Position numbers and translations under genes: made by a program. Below, piece after piece: positions 48,800-56,397 of a stretch of DNA of 64,000 nucleotides. The notes under the pieces were generated by a model. That model was not told the DNA's origin. It saw only the letters and a list, made by a program, of their open reading frames with translations, and ran no database searches. Source of the DNA: Streptomyces sp. NBC_00377 (GTDB lineage Bacteria; Actinomycetota; Actinomycetes; Streptomycetales; Streptomycetaceae); assembly GCF_036075115.1 (NCBI RefSeq), contig NZ_CP107958.1, forward strand, positions 7,254,001 to 7,318,000, given 5' to 3'. Every line of letters starts with the position of its first letter. The stretch's first letter is position 1.

Positions 48800-49795
48800 C
48801 TACAGCCAGCCCCGCCGCTTGAACGTCCGGAACAGCAGCACCTCGAGCAGGGCCATCAGCGCGATCACCGCCGGATACGACCACACCCACCGCAGCTCCG
48901 GCATGTGCTCGAAGTTCATGCCGTAGATCCCCGCGATCATCGTGGGGATCGCGGCCATCGCCGCCCACGCCGAGATCTTCCGCATGTCGTCGTTCTGCCG
49001 CACGCTCATCTGCGCCAGATGCGCCGACAGGATGTCCGTGACCAGCCGGTCGAGCCCCTCCACGGAGTCGTTCACGCGCGTGAGGTGGTCGTTGACGTCC
49101 CTGAAGAAGGGCCGCGCCTTCTCGTTCACGAACGGCACGCCGGAGCTGGAGGCGCTGGTGCCCGCCAGCCGGGTCAGCGGCGGCCCCAGCGGACCGGTGG
49201 CCCGCCGGAACTCCAGGATCTGCCGCTTGAACTGGTAGATGCGCGACGCGGTGTTCCGTGAGCCGCCGCCGTCCGGCGAGAACACCTCCGTCTCCAGCTC
49301 CTCCAGGTCCGTCTGGAGCTCCGTCGCCACGTCCAGGTAGTGGTCCACGGTGGCGTCGGCGATCGCGTACAACACCGCCGTCGGCCCCTTGGCGAGCAGC
49401 TCGGGCTCGTCCTCCAGCCGGTGCCGAACGGCGGCCAGCGGCGCGCCCTCGCCGTGCCGGACGGTCACCACGAAGCCGTCGCCGAGGAAGACCATCACCT
49501 CGCCGGAGGAGACCTCGTCGCTCTTGGGCTCGTACACGACCGGCTTGAACACCAGGAACAGCGAGTCGTCGTAGACCTCCAGCTTGGGCCGCTGGTGGGC
49601 CTTCAGGGCGTCCTCGACGGCGAGTGGGTGCAGGGCGAACTCCCGTGCGACGTGGTCGAACTCCTTCTCCGTCGGCTCGTGCAGCCCGATCCATACGAAG
49701 CCCCCGGCGGCCCGTGCGTCGTCCAGGGCGTCCGAGAAGTCCTCCGGACCCTCCACACGGTGCCCGTCGCGGTAGACGGCGCAGTCCACGATCAC
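48800..49795 (-). CDS. corA: CorA family magnesium/cobalt channel
   Basis: A 331-residue protein: a large cytosolic alpha/beta funnel domain, a long stalk helix (about 230-290), then two transmembrane helices joined by the signature YGMNFEHMPEL (GMN plus a Pro-Glu-Leu loop), ending in the basic RTFKRRGWL. It forms pentamers that admit Mg2+ and are gated by internal Mg2+. GTG 49795 with AGGAGG 6-7 nt upstream is the start. It is divergent from the histidine phosphatase gene with a 62-bp gap. Confidence 0.94.
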   Translation of the reverse strand: MIVDCAVYRDGHRVEGPEDFSDALDDARAAGGFVWIGLHEPTEKEFDHVAREFALHPLAVEDALKAHQRPKLEVYDDSLFLVFKPVVYEPKSDEVSSGEVMVFLGDGFVVTVRHGEGAPLAAVRHRLEDEPELLAKGPTAVLYAIADATVDHYLDVATELQTDLEELETEVFSPDGGGSRNTASRIYQFKRQILEFRRATGPLGPPLTRLAGTSASSSGVPFVNEKARPFFRDVNDHLTRVNDSVEGLDRLVTDILSAHLAQMSVRQNDDMRKISAWAAMAAIPTMIAGIYGMNFEHMPELRWVWSYPAVIALMALLEVLLFRTFKRRGWL

Positions 49796-49857
49796 TCGTC
49801 GCCTCCTTCCTTCGGGCGCTCGCCGGTGTACGCGCGCGTGCGCCTACGCTGGGCCGC

Positions 49858-50544
49858 ATGCCCACGTTGATCCTCGTCCGGCACGGCCGGTCCACCGCCA
49901 ACACCTCCGCAGTGCTCGCCGGCTGGACGCCCGGCGTCGCCCTCGACGAGCGGGGAACCGTCCAGGCCGCCGCACTGCCCGGGCGGCTCGAAGGGCTGCC
50001 CATCGCCGAGGTCGTCGCGAGCCCCCTCCAACGTTGCCAGGAGACGCTCCGGCCGCTCCTCGACGCCCGCCCCGGTCTGCGCGCGCACACCGACGAGCGG
50101 ATCGGGGAGTGCCACTACGGCGACTGGTCCGGACGCAAGCTCGCCGAGCTGATGGACGAGCCCCTGATGGAGGTCGTGCAGGCGCACCCGTCCGCCGCCG
50201 CCTTCCCCGGCGGCGAGTCCATGCGGTCCATGCAGACCCGGGCCGCCGAGGCGGTGCGTGAGTGGAACGCGCGCGTGGAGCGCGACCACGGCGCCGACGC
50301 CGTCTATCTGATGTGTTCCCACGGCGACATCATCAAGTCGCTCGTGGCGGATGCCCTCGGGCTTCATCTCGACCTCTTCCAGCGGATCTCTGTAGAACCG
50401 TGTTCCATCACCGCGATCCGTTACACCCGGCTGCGCCCCTTTCTGGTGCGCCTCGGCGACACCGGGGACTTCGCGTCCCTCGCCCCGCGCGAGGAGCCGC
50501 CGGCCGGGGACGCGACGGTGGGGGGCGGTGCGGGCGCACCGTGA
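49858..50544 (+). CDS. Histidine phosphatase (phosphoglycerate-mutase fold), MSMEG_4193 type
   Basis: A 228-residue protein with the RHG motif LILVRHGRSTAN at the start, ERIGECHYGDWSG and the second catalytic His in YLMCSHGDIIK. It belongs to the actinobacterial subfamily always found with the DUF3090 and SCO1664-family genes near mshC. A -10-like TACGCT ends 7 nt before the ATG, so the message may be leaderless. The substrate is unknown; true phosphoglycerate mutase activity is unlikely. A Gly/Ala/Pro tail follows the fold. Confidence 0.88.
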   Translation: MPTLILVRHGRSTANTSAVLAGWTPGVALDERGTVQAAALPGRLEGLPIAEVVASPLQRCQETLRPLLDARPGLRAHTDERIGECHYGDWSGRKLAELMDEPLMEVVQAHPSAAAFPGGESMRSMQTRAAEAVREWNARVERDHGADAVYLMCSHGDIIKSLVADALGLHLDLFQRISVEPCSITAIRYTRLRPFLVRLGDTGDFASLAPREEPPAGDATVGGGAGAP

Positions 50545-50655
50545 TCGTCGGCCGCAGTAGGGTGAAGCGGTCCGCGAACGCGCGCGTACCCGCAGGGACG
50601 TTCCCCCATCCGTTCCCCGGCCCACGATGACCCCCGATTCCCATGGAGACAGGAC

Positions 50656-51246
50656 GTGTCCCGTCAGGTGTTCCTCTACGACCCCCCGGACCGCTTCGTG
50701 GCCGGTACGGTCGGACTGCCCGGGCGCCGTACCTTCTTCCTCCAGGCCACCGCCGGCTCCCGAGTGACCAGCGTGGCCCTGGAGAAGACCCAGGTCGCCG
50801 CGCTCGCCGAGCGCATGGACGAACTGCTGGACGAGGTCGTACGCCGTAGCGGCGGCAGCGCCCCCGTGCCGGCCATGTCGCCCGCCGAGAACACCGACAC
50901 GGCCCCCCTCGACACGCCGATCGAGGAGGAGTTCCGGGTCGGCACGATGGCCCTCGCCTGGGACGGCGAGGAACAGCGCATGATCGTCGAGGCGCAGGCC
51001 CTGGTGGAGCTGGACGCGGACTCCGAGGAAGACCTCGCCGAGGCCGAGGAGAAGCTCCTCCAGGACGAGGAGAACGGGCCGCCCATGCTGCGGGTCCGGC
51101 TCAGCGGCGCGCAGGCGCGGGCCTTCGCCAAGCGCGCCCTCGACGTCGTGAACGCGGGCCGGCCGCCGTGTCCGCTGTGCAGTCTGCCGCTCGACCCGGA
51201 AGGACATGTATGTCCGCGCCAGAACGGATACCGCCGGGGGGCGTGA
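50656..51246 (+). CDS. DUF3090 family protein
   Basis: A 196-residue protein (MSRQVFLYDPPDRFVAGTVG). Acidic middle regions surround LAWDGEEQRMIVEAQALVEL, and the C-terminus carries a zinc-binding set CPLCSLPLDPEGHVCPR (three Cys and a His). The family is actinobacterial and always neighbours the SCO1664-family gene. The next gene starts inside it (37-bp overlap), so they are translated together. Function unknown. Confidence 0.88.
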   Translation: MSRQVFLYDPPDRFVAGTVGLPGRRTFFLQATAGSRVTSVALEKTQVAALAERMDELLDEVVRRSGGSAPVPAMSPAENTDTAPLDTPIEEEFRVGTMALAWDGEEQRMIVEAQALVELDADSEEDLAEAEEKLLQDEENGPPMLRVRLSGAQARAFAKRALDVVNAGRPPCPLCSLPLDPEGHVCPRQNGYRRGA

Positions 51247-52043
51247 CCACCGACGACCCGGCCTTCGCCGAAATCCTCGCGCGCGGTGAGATCACCGTTC
51301 GCGGACGCATCCGCGACGCGTCGAACGCCGCCCTGTACTGCACGGTCGCGTACGAGGGCCGTGAGGCCGCCTGCGTCTACAAGCCGGTCGCGGGGGAGAG
51401 ACCGCTGTGGGACTTCCCCGACGGGACGCTCGCCCAGCGCGAGGTCGCCGCCTACGCGGTCTCCGAGGCGACCGGCTGGGGCCTGGTGCCGCCCACCGTG
51501 CTGCGGGAGGGACCCCACGGCGAGGGCATGTGCCAGCTGTGGATCGAGACGGCGCCGGAGTCCGAACTGCTCGCCCTGGTGGACGCGGAGGAGCCCGAGC
51601 CGGGGTGGAAGGCGATCGGCTTCGCCGAGGTCGGCGAGGGCCGGACCGCGCTGCTGGTGCACGTCGACGACGAGAGGCTGCGCCGGCTCGCCGTCCTCGA
51701 CGCGGTGATCAACAACGCCGACCGCAAGGGCGGCCATCTGCTGCCCACCGCCGAGGGCCGGCTCTACGGCATCGACCACGGGGTCACCTTCAACGCCGAG
51801 AACAAGCTGCGCACCCTCCTGTGGGGCTGGGCGGGGGAGCCCCTGACCGGGGAGGCCGTCGAGGTGCTCAAGGGGCTCAGGACGGCCCTGGAACCTGCCG
51901 GGCGGCTCGCGCTCACCCTGGGCGCGCTCATCACCCCCGCCGAACTCGACGCCACACGCGCGCGTACCGACGCGCTGCTGGAGGCCGGCACCCACCCGGA
52001 GCCGAGCGGCGACTGGCCGGCGATCCCCTGGCCCCCGGTCTGA
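51210..52043 (+). CDS. SCO1664-family protein (HipA/PI3K-like kinase fold)
   Basis: A 277-residue protein. ACVYKPVAGERPLWDFPDGT resembles the ATP-lysine strand of PI3K/HipA-like kinases, INNADRKGGHLLPT the catalytic loop (Asp, His), and YGIDHGVTFNAENKLRTLLW the metal-binding Asp. ATG 51210 is preceded by GGAAGGA and lies within the DUF3090 gene. The conserved trio phosphatase-DUF3090-kinase-like next to mshC hints at a phosphorylation pathway, perhaps of a mycothiol-related or inositol-type substrate, but this is speculation. Confidence 0.85.
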   Translation: MSAPERIPPGGVTTDDPAFAEILARGEITVRGRIRDASNAALYCTVAYEGREAACVYKPVAGERPLWDFPDGTLAQREVAAYAVSEATGWGLVPPTVLREGPHGEGMCQLWIETAPESELLALVDAEEPEPGWKAIGFAEVGEGRTALLVHVDDERLRRLAVLDAVINNADRKGGHLLPTAEGRLYGIDHGVTFNAENKLRTLLWGWAGEPLTGEAVEVLKGLRTALEPAGRLALTLGALITPAELDATRARTDALLEAGTHPEPSGDWPAIPWPPV

Positions 52044-53124
52044 CCCCGACAGGCGCGCCCCGCCCCGGTACGGGCCCCCGGGGAGCGGCCCCGGCAGACC
52101 CGGCCCGGACAAGCACGCCCCGCCCCGGTTCGGCCCCCAGGAACGGCCCCGGCAGGCCCGGCCCGGACAGGCACCGACTGTCGCGGTTCGGCCTCGGCAG
52201 GCCCGGCCCGGGACAGGCACCCCTGCCCCGGTACGGGGTCCCCGGGAGCGGCCCCGGCAGGCCCGGCCCGGACAGGCACCCCTGGCCCGGTACGGGGTCC
52301 CCGGGAGCGGCCCCGGCAGGCCCGGAGGCACGCCCCGCGCCGGGGACGGCCCCCGGGAGCTAGTGCCGCGGCGGGCAACGTTTGCCCGTCAAGGAGCGGC
52401 GTCCGGTGCGTGCTCTCGGCGTGCCGGCCGGAAGTCCTCGTACTGGACGTACCTGGGCTTTCGGCCGGTGCGGCGAGAGTGCGTGCCGGGCGTCGCGACG
52501 GGGCGAACGTTGCCTGTCGCGGCACTAGCCCCGGCAGGCCCGGCCCGGACAGGCACCCCTGGCCCGGTTCGGCCCCCGGAAGCGGCCTCGGCAGGGCCGG
52601 CCCGGGACAGGCACGCCCTGCGCCGGTTCGGGGTCCCCGGGAGCGGCCCCGGCAGGCCCGGAGGCACGCCCCGCGCCGGGGACGGCCCCCGGGAGCTAGC
52701 CCCGGCAGGCCCGGCCCGGACAGGCACCCCTGGCCCGGTTCGGCCCCCGGAAGCGGCCTCGGCAGGGCCGGCCCGGGACAGGCACGCCCTGCGCCGGTAC
52801 GGGGTCTCCGGGAGCGGCCCCGGCAGGCCCGGAGGCACGCCCTGCGCCGGAGACGGCCCCCGGGGGCAAGCCCCGGCAGGCCCGGCCCGGACAGGCACCC
52901 CTGGCCCGGTTCGGCCCCCGGAGGCGGCCTCGGCAGGGCGGGCCCGGGACAGGCACGCCCTGCGCCGGGGACGGCCCCGGCGGCCTGGTCGGCCCCGGGA
53001 GGGGCGCCTTCCCCCGGTCGCGGTGCCGTCAGGCATGTCGGGCGGGATCGCACAAGACGGCCTTCCCGGCCATCCGGCCTGCTCCGGTTCGTACACGCCA
53101 CTTCCGTCCGGTTACGCTCATGAC
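52044..53124. repeat. 171-bp tandem array in a 1.08-kb gene-free region
   Basis: Units start at 52525, 52696 and 52867 with exact 171-bp spacing: two full copies and a partial third, built from CCCCGGCAGGCCCGGCCCGG and related words. Shorter degenerate units fill 52060-52360. Because 171 is a multiple of 3, all frames stay open over long distances in both directions, but there is no ribosome site or recognisable domain. A MITE (52364-52524) interrupts one unit. The array ends before the mshC promoter near 53088. Confidence 0.85.
52364..52524. mobile_element. 161-bp near-palindromic MITE with CTAG target duplication
   Basis: The element starts TGCCGCGGCGGGCAACGTT and ends with the complement of TGCCGCGACAGGCAACGTT; about 24 of 27 terminal positions match. 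Similarity between the arms continues to the centre, so the whole element can fold back. CTAG flanks it on both sides (52360-52363, 52525-52528). The intact repeat unit at 52691-52705 reads GGGAGCTAGCCCCGG with a single CTAG, proving the empty site and the 4-bp duplication. It codes for nothing. A YTAR-type 4-bp duplication is what I recall for IS701-family transposases, a possible mobiliser. Confidence 0.9.
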
Positions 53125-53125
53125 A
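53088..53125 (+). promoter_or_regulatory. Probable leaderless promoter of mshC
   Basis: TACGCT (53113-53118) is a good -10 hexamer; ATG 53125 lies 6 nt downstream at the expected transcription start and has no ribosome-binding site. A weak -35 (TTCGTA, 53088-53093) is 19 bp upstream. Confidence 0.45.
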
Positions 53126-54354
53126 TGCATGCCTGGCCCGCTTCCGAGGTCCCCGCCCTGCCTGGTCAGGGCCGCGACCTGAGGATCCACGACACCGCGA
53201 CCGGCGGCTTGGTCTCCCTCGACCCCGGTCCCGTCGCCCGTATCTACGTCTGCGGCATCACGCCGTACGACGCGACCCACATGGGTCACGCGGCGACCTA
53301 CAACGCGTTCGACCTCGTCCAGCGCGTGTGGCTCGACACCAAGCGGCAGGTTCACTACGTCCAGAACGTGACCGACGTCGACGACCCGCTCCTGGAGCGG
53401 GCCGAACGCGACGGCGTCGACTGGGTCGCCCTCGCCGAGAAGGAGACGGCGCTCTTCCGCGAGGACATGACCGCCCTGCGGATGCTGCCGCCGCGGCACT
53501 ACATAGGCGCCGTCGAGGCGATACCCGGCATCGTTCCGCTCGTCGAGCGGCTGCGGGACGCCGGCGCCGCCTACGAGCTCGAGGGCGACATCTACTTCTC
53601 CGTCGAGTCCGACCCGGACTTCGGCCGGGTCTCCGGCCTGGACGCGGCCGCCATGCGGCTGCTCTCCGCCGAGCGCGGCGGCGACCCCGACCGCTCGGGC
53701 AAGAAGAACCCGCTCGACCCCATGCTCTGGATGGCGGCCCGCGAGGGCGAGCCCAGCTGGGACGGCGGCTCGCTCGGCCGCGGCCGGCCCGGCTGGCACA
53801 TCGAGTGCGTGGCCATCGCCCTGGACCATCTGGGGATGGGCTTCGACGTACAGGGCGGCGGCTCCGACCTCGCCTTCCCGCACCACGAGATGGGCGCCTC
53901 GCACGCGCAGGTGCTGACCGGCGAGTTCCCCATGGCGCAGGCGTACGTCCACGCCGGCATGGTCGCCCTGCACGGCGAGAAGATGTCCAAGTCCAGGGGC
54001 AACCTCGTCTTCGTCTCGAAGCTGCGCCAGGACGGCGTCGACCCCGCCGCCATCCGGCTCACCCTCCTCGCTCACCACTACCGGGCCGACTGGGAGTGGA
54101 CCGACCAGGTCCTCGCGGACGCCGAGGCCCGGCTCGGGCGCTGGCGCGCCGCCGTCTCCCGGCCCGACGGGCCGCCTGCCGAGGCGCTCGTCGAAGAGAT
54201 CCGCGAGGCCCTCGGGAACGACCTCGACGCCCCGGCCGCACTCGCGGCCGTCGACCGCTGGGCGGCGCTCCAGCAGGAGCGGGGCGGCACGGACATCGGT
54301 GCTCCCGGTGTCGTGTCGCGGGCCGTGGACGCCCTGTTGGGCGTGGCCCTGTAG
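53125..54354 (+). CDS. mshC: Cysteine:1D-myo-inosityl glucosamine ligase MshC
   Basis: A 409-residue cysteinyl-tRNA-synthetase-like enzyme that joins Cys to GlcN-inositol in mycothiol synthesis. The HIGH-type motif is CGITPYDATHMGHA with the zinc-binding Cys, the second zinc set includes WHIECVA and FPHHEMGAS, and the class I lysine loop is KMSKS. Length and the lack of a tRNA anticodon-binding domain separate it from CysS. It follows the DUF3090/SCO1664-family genes, a conserved order, but here a 1.08-kb repeat array separates them, and a leaderless promoter probably serves it. Confidence 0.96.
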   Translation: MHAWPASEVPALPGQGRDLRIHDTATGGLVSLDPGPVARIYVCGITPYDATHMGHAATYNAFDLVQRVWLDTKRQVHYVQNVTDVDDPLLERAERDGVDWVALAEKETALFREDMTALRMLPPRHYIGAVEAIPGIVPLVERLRDAGAAYELEGDIYFSVESDPDFGRVSGLDAAAMRLLSAERGGDPDRSGKKNPLDPMLWMAAREGEPSWDGGSLGRGRPGWHIECVAIALDHLGMGFDVQGGGSDLAFPHHEMGASHAQVLTGEFPMAQAYVHAGMVALHGEKMSKSRGNLVFVSKLRQDGVDPAAIRLTLLAHHYRADWEWTDQVLADAEARLGRWRAAVSRPDGPPAEALVEEIREALGNDLDAPAALAAVDRWAALQQERGGTDIGAPGVVSRAVDALLGVAL

Positions 54355-54382
54355 CCGTAGGCGCCCGTGCACCGGGTATGAC

Positions 54383-54414
54383 CAGGGGCGGTCCGCTTCG
54401 GCGCACCGCCCCTG
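54383..54414. terminator. Bidirectional terminator between mshC and PAC2 gene
   Basis: CAGGGGCGGT and ACCGCCCCTG form a perfect 10-bp stem, with further pairing in the 12-nt loop. It sits between convergent stops at 54354 and 54442. Confidence 0.7.
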
Positions 54415-54441
54415 TCCGGTTCTCTGTCCCGCTCCCCGGTT

Positions 54442-55377
54442 CTATTCCTCCGACGAATCACTGTCGTCGGAAGTGTCACCGCTCGGCTTCGGCGGCTTCG
54501 GGGGCCGGGTCCGCTCCCCGGGGTCCGGCGGGCCCCCGCCGTCCCGGCGCCGGAGGTAGCGCTCGAACTCGCGGGCGATCGCCTCGCCCGACGCCTCCGG
54601 CAGCTCCGCGGTGTCCCGTGCCTCCTCCAGCGTCTGCACGTACTCGGCGACCTCGGTGTCCTCGGCGGCCAGCTGGTCCACACCCACCTGCCACGCGCGC
54701 GCGTCCTCAGGCAGCTCGCCCAGGGGGATGCGTACGTCGATCAGGTCCTCCAGGCGGTTCAGGAGGGCCAGCGTCGCCTTGGGGTTCGGCGGCTGCGAGA
54801 CGTAGTGCGGCACGGCCGCCCAGAGGCTCACCGCGGGCACCCCCGCGTGCGTGCACGCTTCCTGGAGAACGCCGACGATGCCCGTGGGGCCCTCGTACTT
54901 GGTCTCCTCCAGGTCCATCCGCTGGGCCAGGTCCGCGTCGGACGTGGTTCCGCTGATCGGCACCGGGCGGGTGTGCGGGGTGTCACCGAGCAGGGCGCCC
55001 AGGATGACGACCAGTTCCACGCCCAACTCGTGCGCGAAGCCCAGCAGCTCGTTGCAGAACGAGCGCCAGCGCATGGAGGGTTCGATGCCGCGCACGAGCA
55101 CCAGGTCGCGCGGCTTGTCGCCGCCCACCCGGACGACCGACAACCTTGTCGTCGGCCACGTGATCTTCCGCACGCCTGCGTCCATCCACACCGTGGGGCG
55201 GTTCACCTGGAAGTCGTAGTAGTCCTCGGCGTCCAGCGCCGCGAACACCTCGCCCTTCCACTCCCGCTCCAGGTGCCCGACCGCGGTGGAGGCGGCGTCG
55301 CCGGCATCGTTCCAGCCCTCGAACGCGGCCACCATGACCGGGTCGATCAGCTCGGGAACCCCCTCGAGCTCGATCAC
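54442..55377 (-). CDS. PAC2 family protein
   Basis: A 311-residue protein: VIELEGVPELIDPVMVAAFE, GWNDAGDAASTAVGHLERE, FCNELLGFAHELGVELVVIL and PAVSLWAAVPHYVSQPPNPK are PAC2 (proteasome assembly chaperone-like) signatures. An acidic Ser/Asp/Glu tail follows. AGGAGG 7 nt before GTG 55377 decides the start. By gene order next to mshC it should correspond to S. coelicolor SCO1662, which I recall as ParJ, a ParA-interacting protein that affects sporulation septation. That identity rests on remembered synteny. Confidence 0.87.
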   Translation of the reverse strand: MIELEGVPELIDPVMVAAFEGWNDAGDAASTAVGHLEREWKGEVFAALDAEDYYDFQVNRPTVWMDAGVRKITWPTTRLSVVRVGGDKPRDLVLVRGIEPSMRWRSFCNELLGFAHELGVELVVILGALLGDTPHTRPVPISGTTSDADLAQRMDLEETKYEGPTGIVGVLQEACTHAGVPAVSLWAAVPHYVSQPPNPKATLALLNRLEDLIDVRIPLGELPEDARAWQVGVDQLAAEDTEVAEYVQTLEEARDTAELPEASGEAIAREFERYLRRRDGGGPPDPGERTRPPKPPKPSGDTSDDSDSSEE

Positions 55378-55621
55378 CCAGCGCCTCCTTCCGACGTGCC
55401 CTCGCTTGACCACCCAACCTTACGGCGTTCCGCGGGAGCGCTCGCAGCCCCCTTGCACGGGGGAGTGAACGGATCACTGCCCCGTTCGCCGCCCCCGGAC
55501 ACCCCTCGCCGGACCCGACTCACGGCGCCCGCTCACAGTCGCCGCACAGGGATGTCCCACCGGGCGGCTCCACCGCGCGGGGGGCACGCGCGGGCTGCCG
55601 GCGGCCACGAGCGGCGCGCGC

Positions 55622-56293
55622 TCACAGCGTCGAGCGCAGCCACTGCTCCACGCTCGCGATGTGCACCGTCGCCCAGGACCGCGCCGCCTCGGCGTCCCGG
55701 TCGCGCAGGGCCGCCAGGATCGCCCGGTGCTCGCGCAGCGTGCCGGCGACGGCGTCCTCCTGCGTCAGACCGCGCCAGATCCGGGCCCGGGTGGTGGGCC
55801 CGGACAGCCCGTCGAGCAGCGAGCACAGCACCGAGTTGCCGGCGCTCTGCACGATGCCGCGGTGGAACTCCAGGTCGCCCGCGACCAGTTCCTCCACCGA
55901 AGGCTCGGCCCCGAGCTTGTCCAACTGGGCGTCGAGCGCGTCCAGCTGCTGTTCGCTGATCCGCAGGGCGGCCATCGCGGTGGCGGCCGGCTCCAGGATG
56001 CGGCGCACCGCGAGGAACTCCAGGACCGTGTCGTCGCGGTGGAAGTCGACGACGAAACTCAGCGCCTCCAGGAGCAGTTGAGGGTCGAGACTGGTGACGT
56101 AGGTGCCGTCGCCCTGCCGCACGTCCAGGATCCGGATCAGCGACAGGGCGCGCACCGCCTCCCGCAGGGAGTTGCGGGACAGGCCCAGCTCGGCGGCCAG
56201 TTCACTCTCCTTGGGCAGCCGGTCCCCGGGGCGCAGCGCACCCGAGACGATCATGCCCTTGATCTTTTCGATCGCCTCGTCGGTGACTGCCAT
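55622..56293 (-). CDS. GntR/FadR-family regulator
   Basis: A 223-residue FCD-type regulator: winged helix at about 5-70 (LPKESELAAELGLSRNSLRE) and a C-terminal FCD ligand domain with residues such as EFLAVRRILEPAAT and GDLEFHRGIVQSAGNSVLCS. It is downstream of, and on the same strand as, the amidohydrolase and phosphorylase genes. A 15-bp palindrome (56362-56376) lies in its promoter and is probably its own operator. Its targets likely include the nearby nucleoside genes, but no second copy of the palindrome was seen before 58448. Confidence 0.88.
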   Translation of the reverse strand: MAVTDEAIEKIKGMIVSGALRPGDRLPKESELAAELGLSRNSLREAVRALSLIRILDVRQGDGTYVTSLDPQLLLEALSFVVDFHRDDTVLEFLAVRRILEPAATAMAALRISEQQLDALDAQLDKLGAEPSVEELVAGDLEFHRGIVQSAGNSVLCSLLDGLSGPTTRARIWRGLTQEDAVAGTLREHRAILAALRDRDAEAARSWATVHIASVEQWLRSTL

Positions 56294-56361
56294 GACCGTC
56301 CTCCCTGTGGTTCATCACTCGCCCCGGCATCGGTATCCGCCGCCGATTCGGCCTCGGATCC

Positions 56362-56376
56362 AGACATCGGATGTCT
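56362..56376. promoter_or_regulatory. Operator of the GntR gene
   Basis: AGACATC-G-GATGTCT is perfectly symmetric. A minus-strand -10 (CATAAT, 56384-56389) lies just upstream, so the site covers the transcription start, typical of FadR-like autoregulation. Confidence 0.7.
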
Positions 56377-56397
56377 TGGTGACATTATGCGGCCAGA

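Noticed and set aside
52389..53123. Pro/Gly/Arg-rich frames across the 171-bp array on both strands
   Set aside because: Open only because 171 is a multiple of three and stop codons are rare at this GC; no conserved features.
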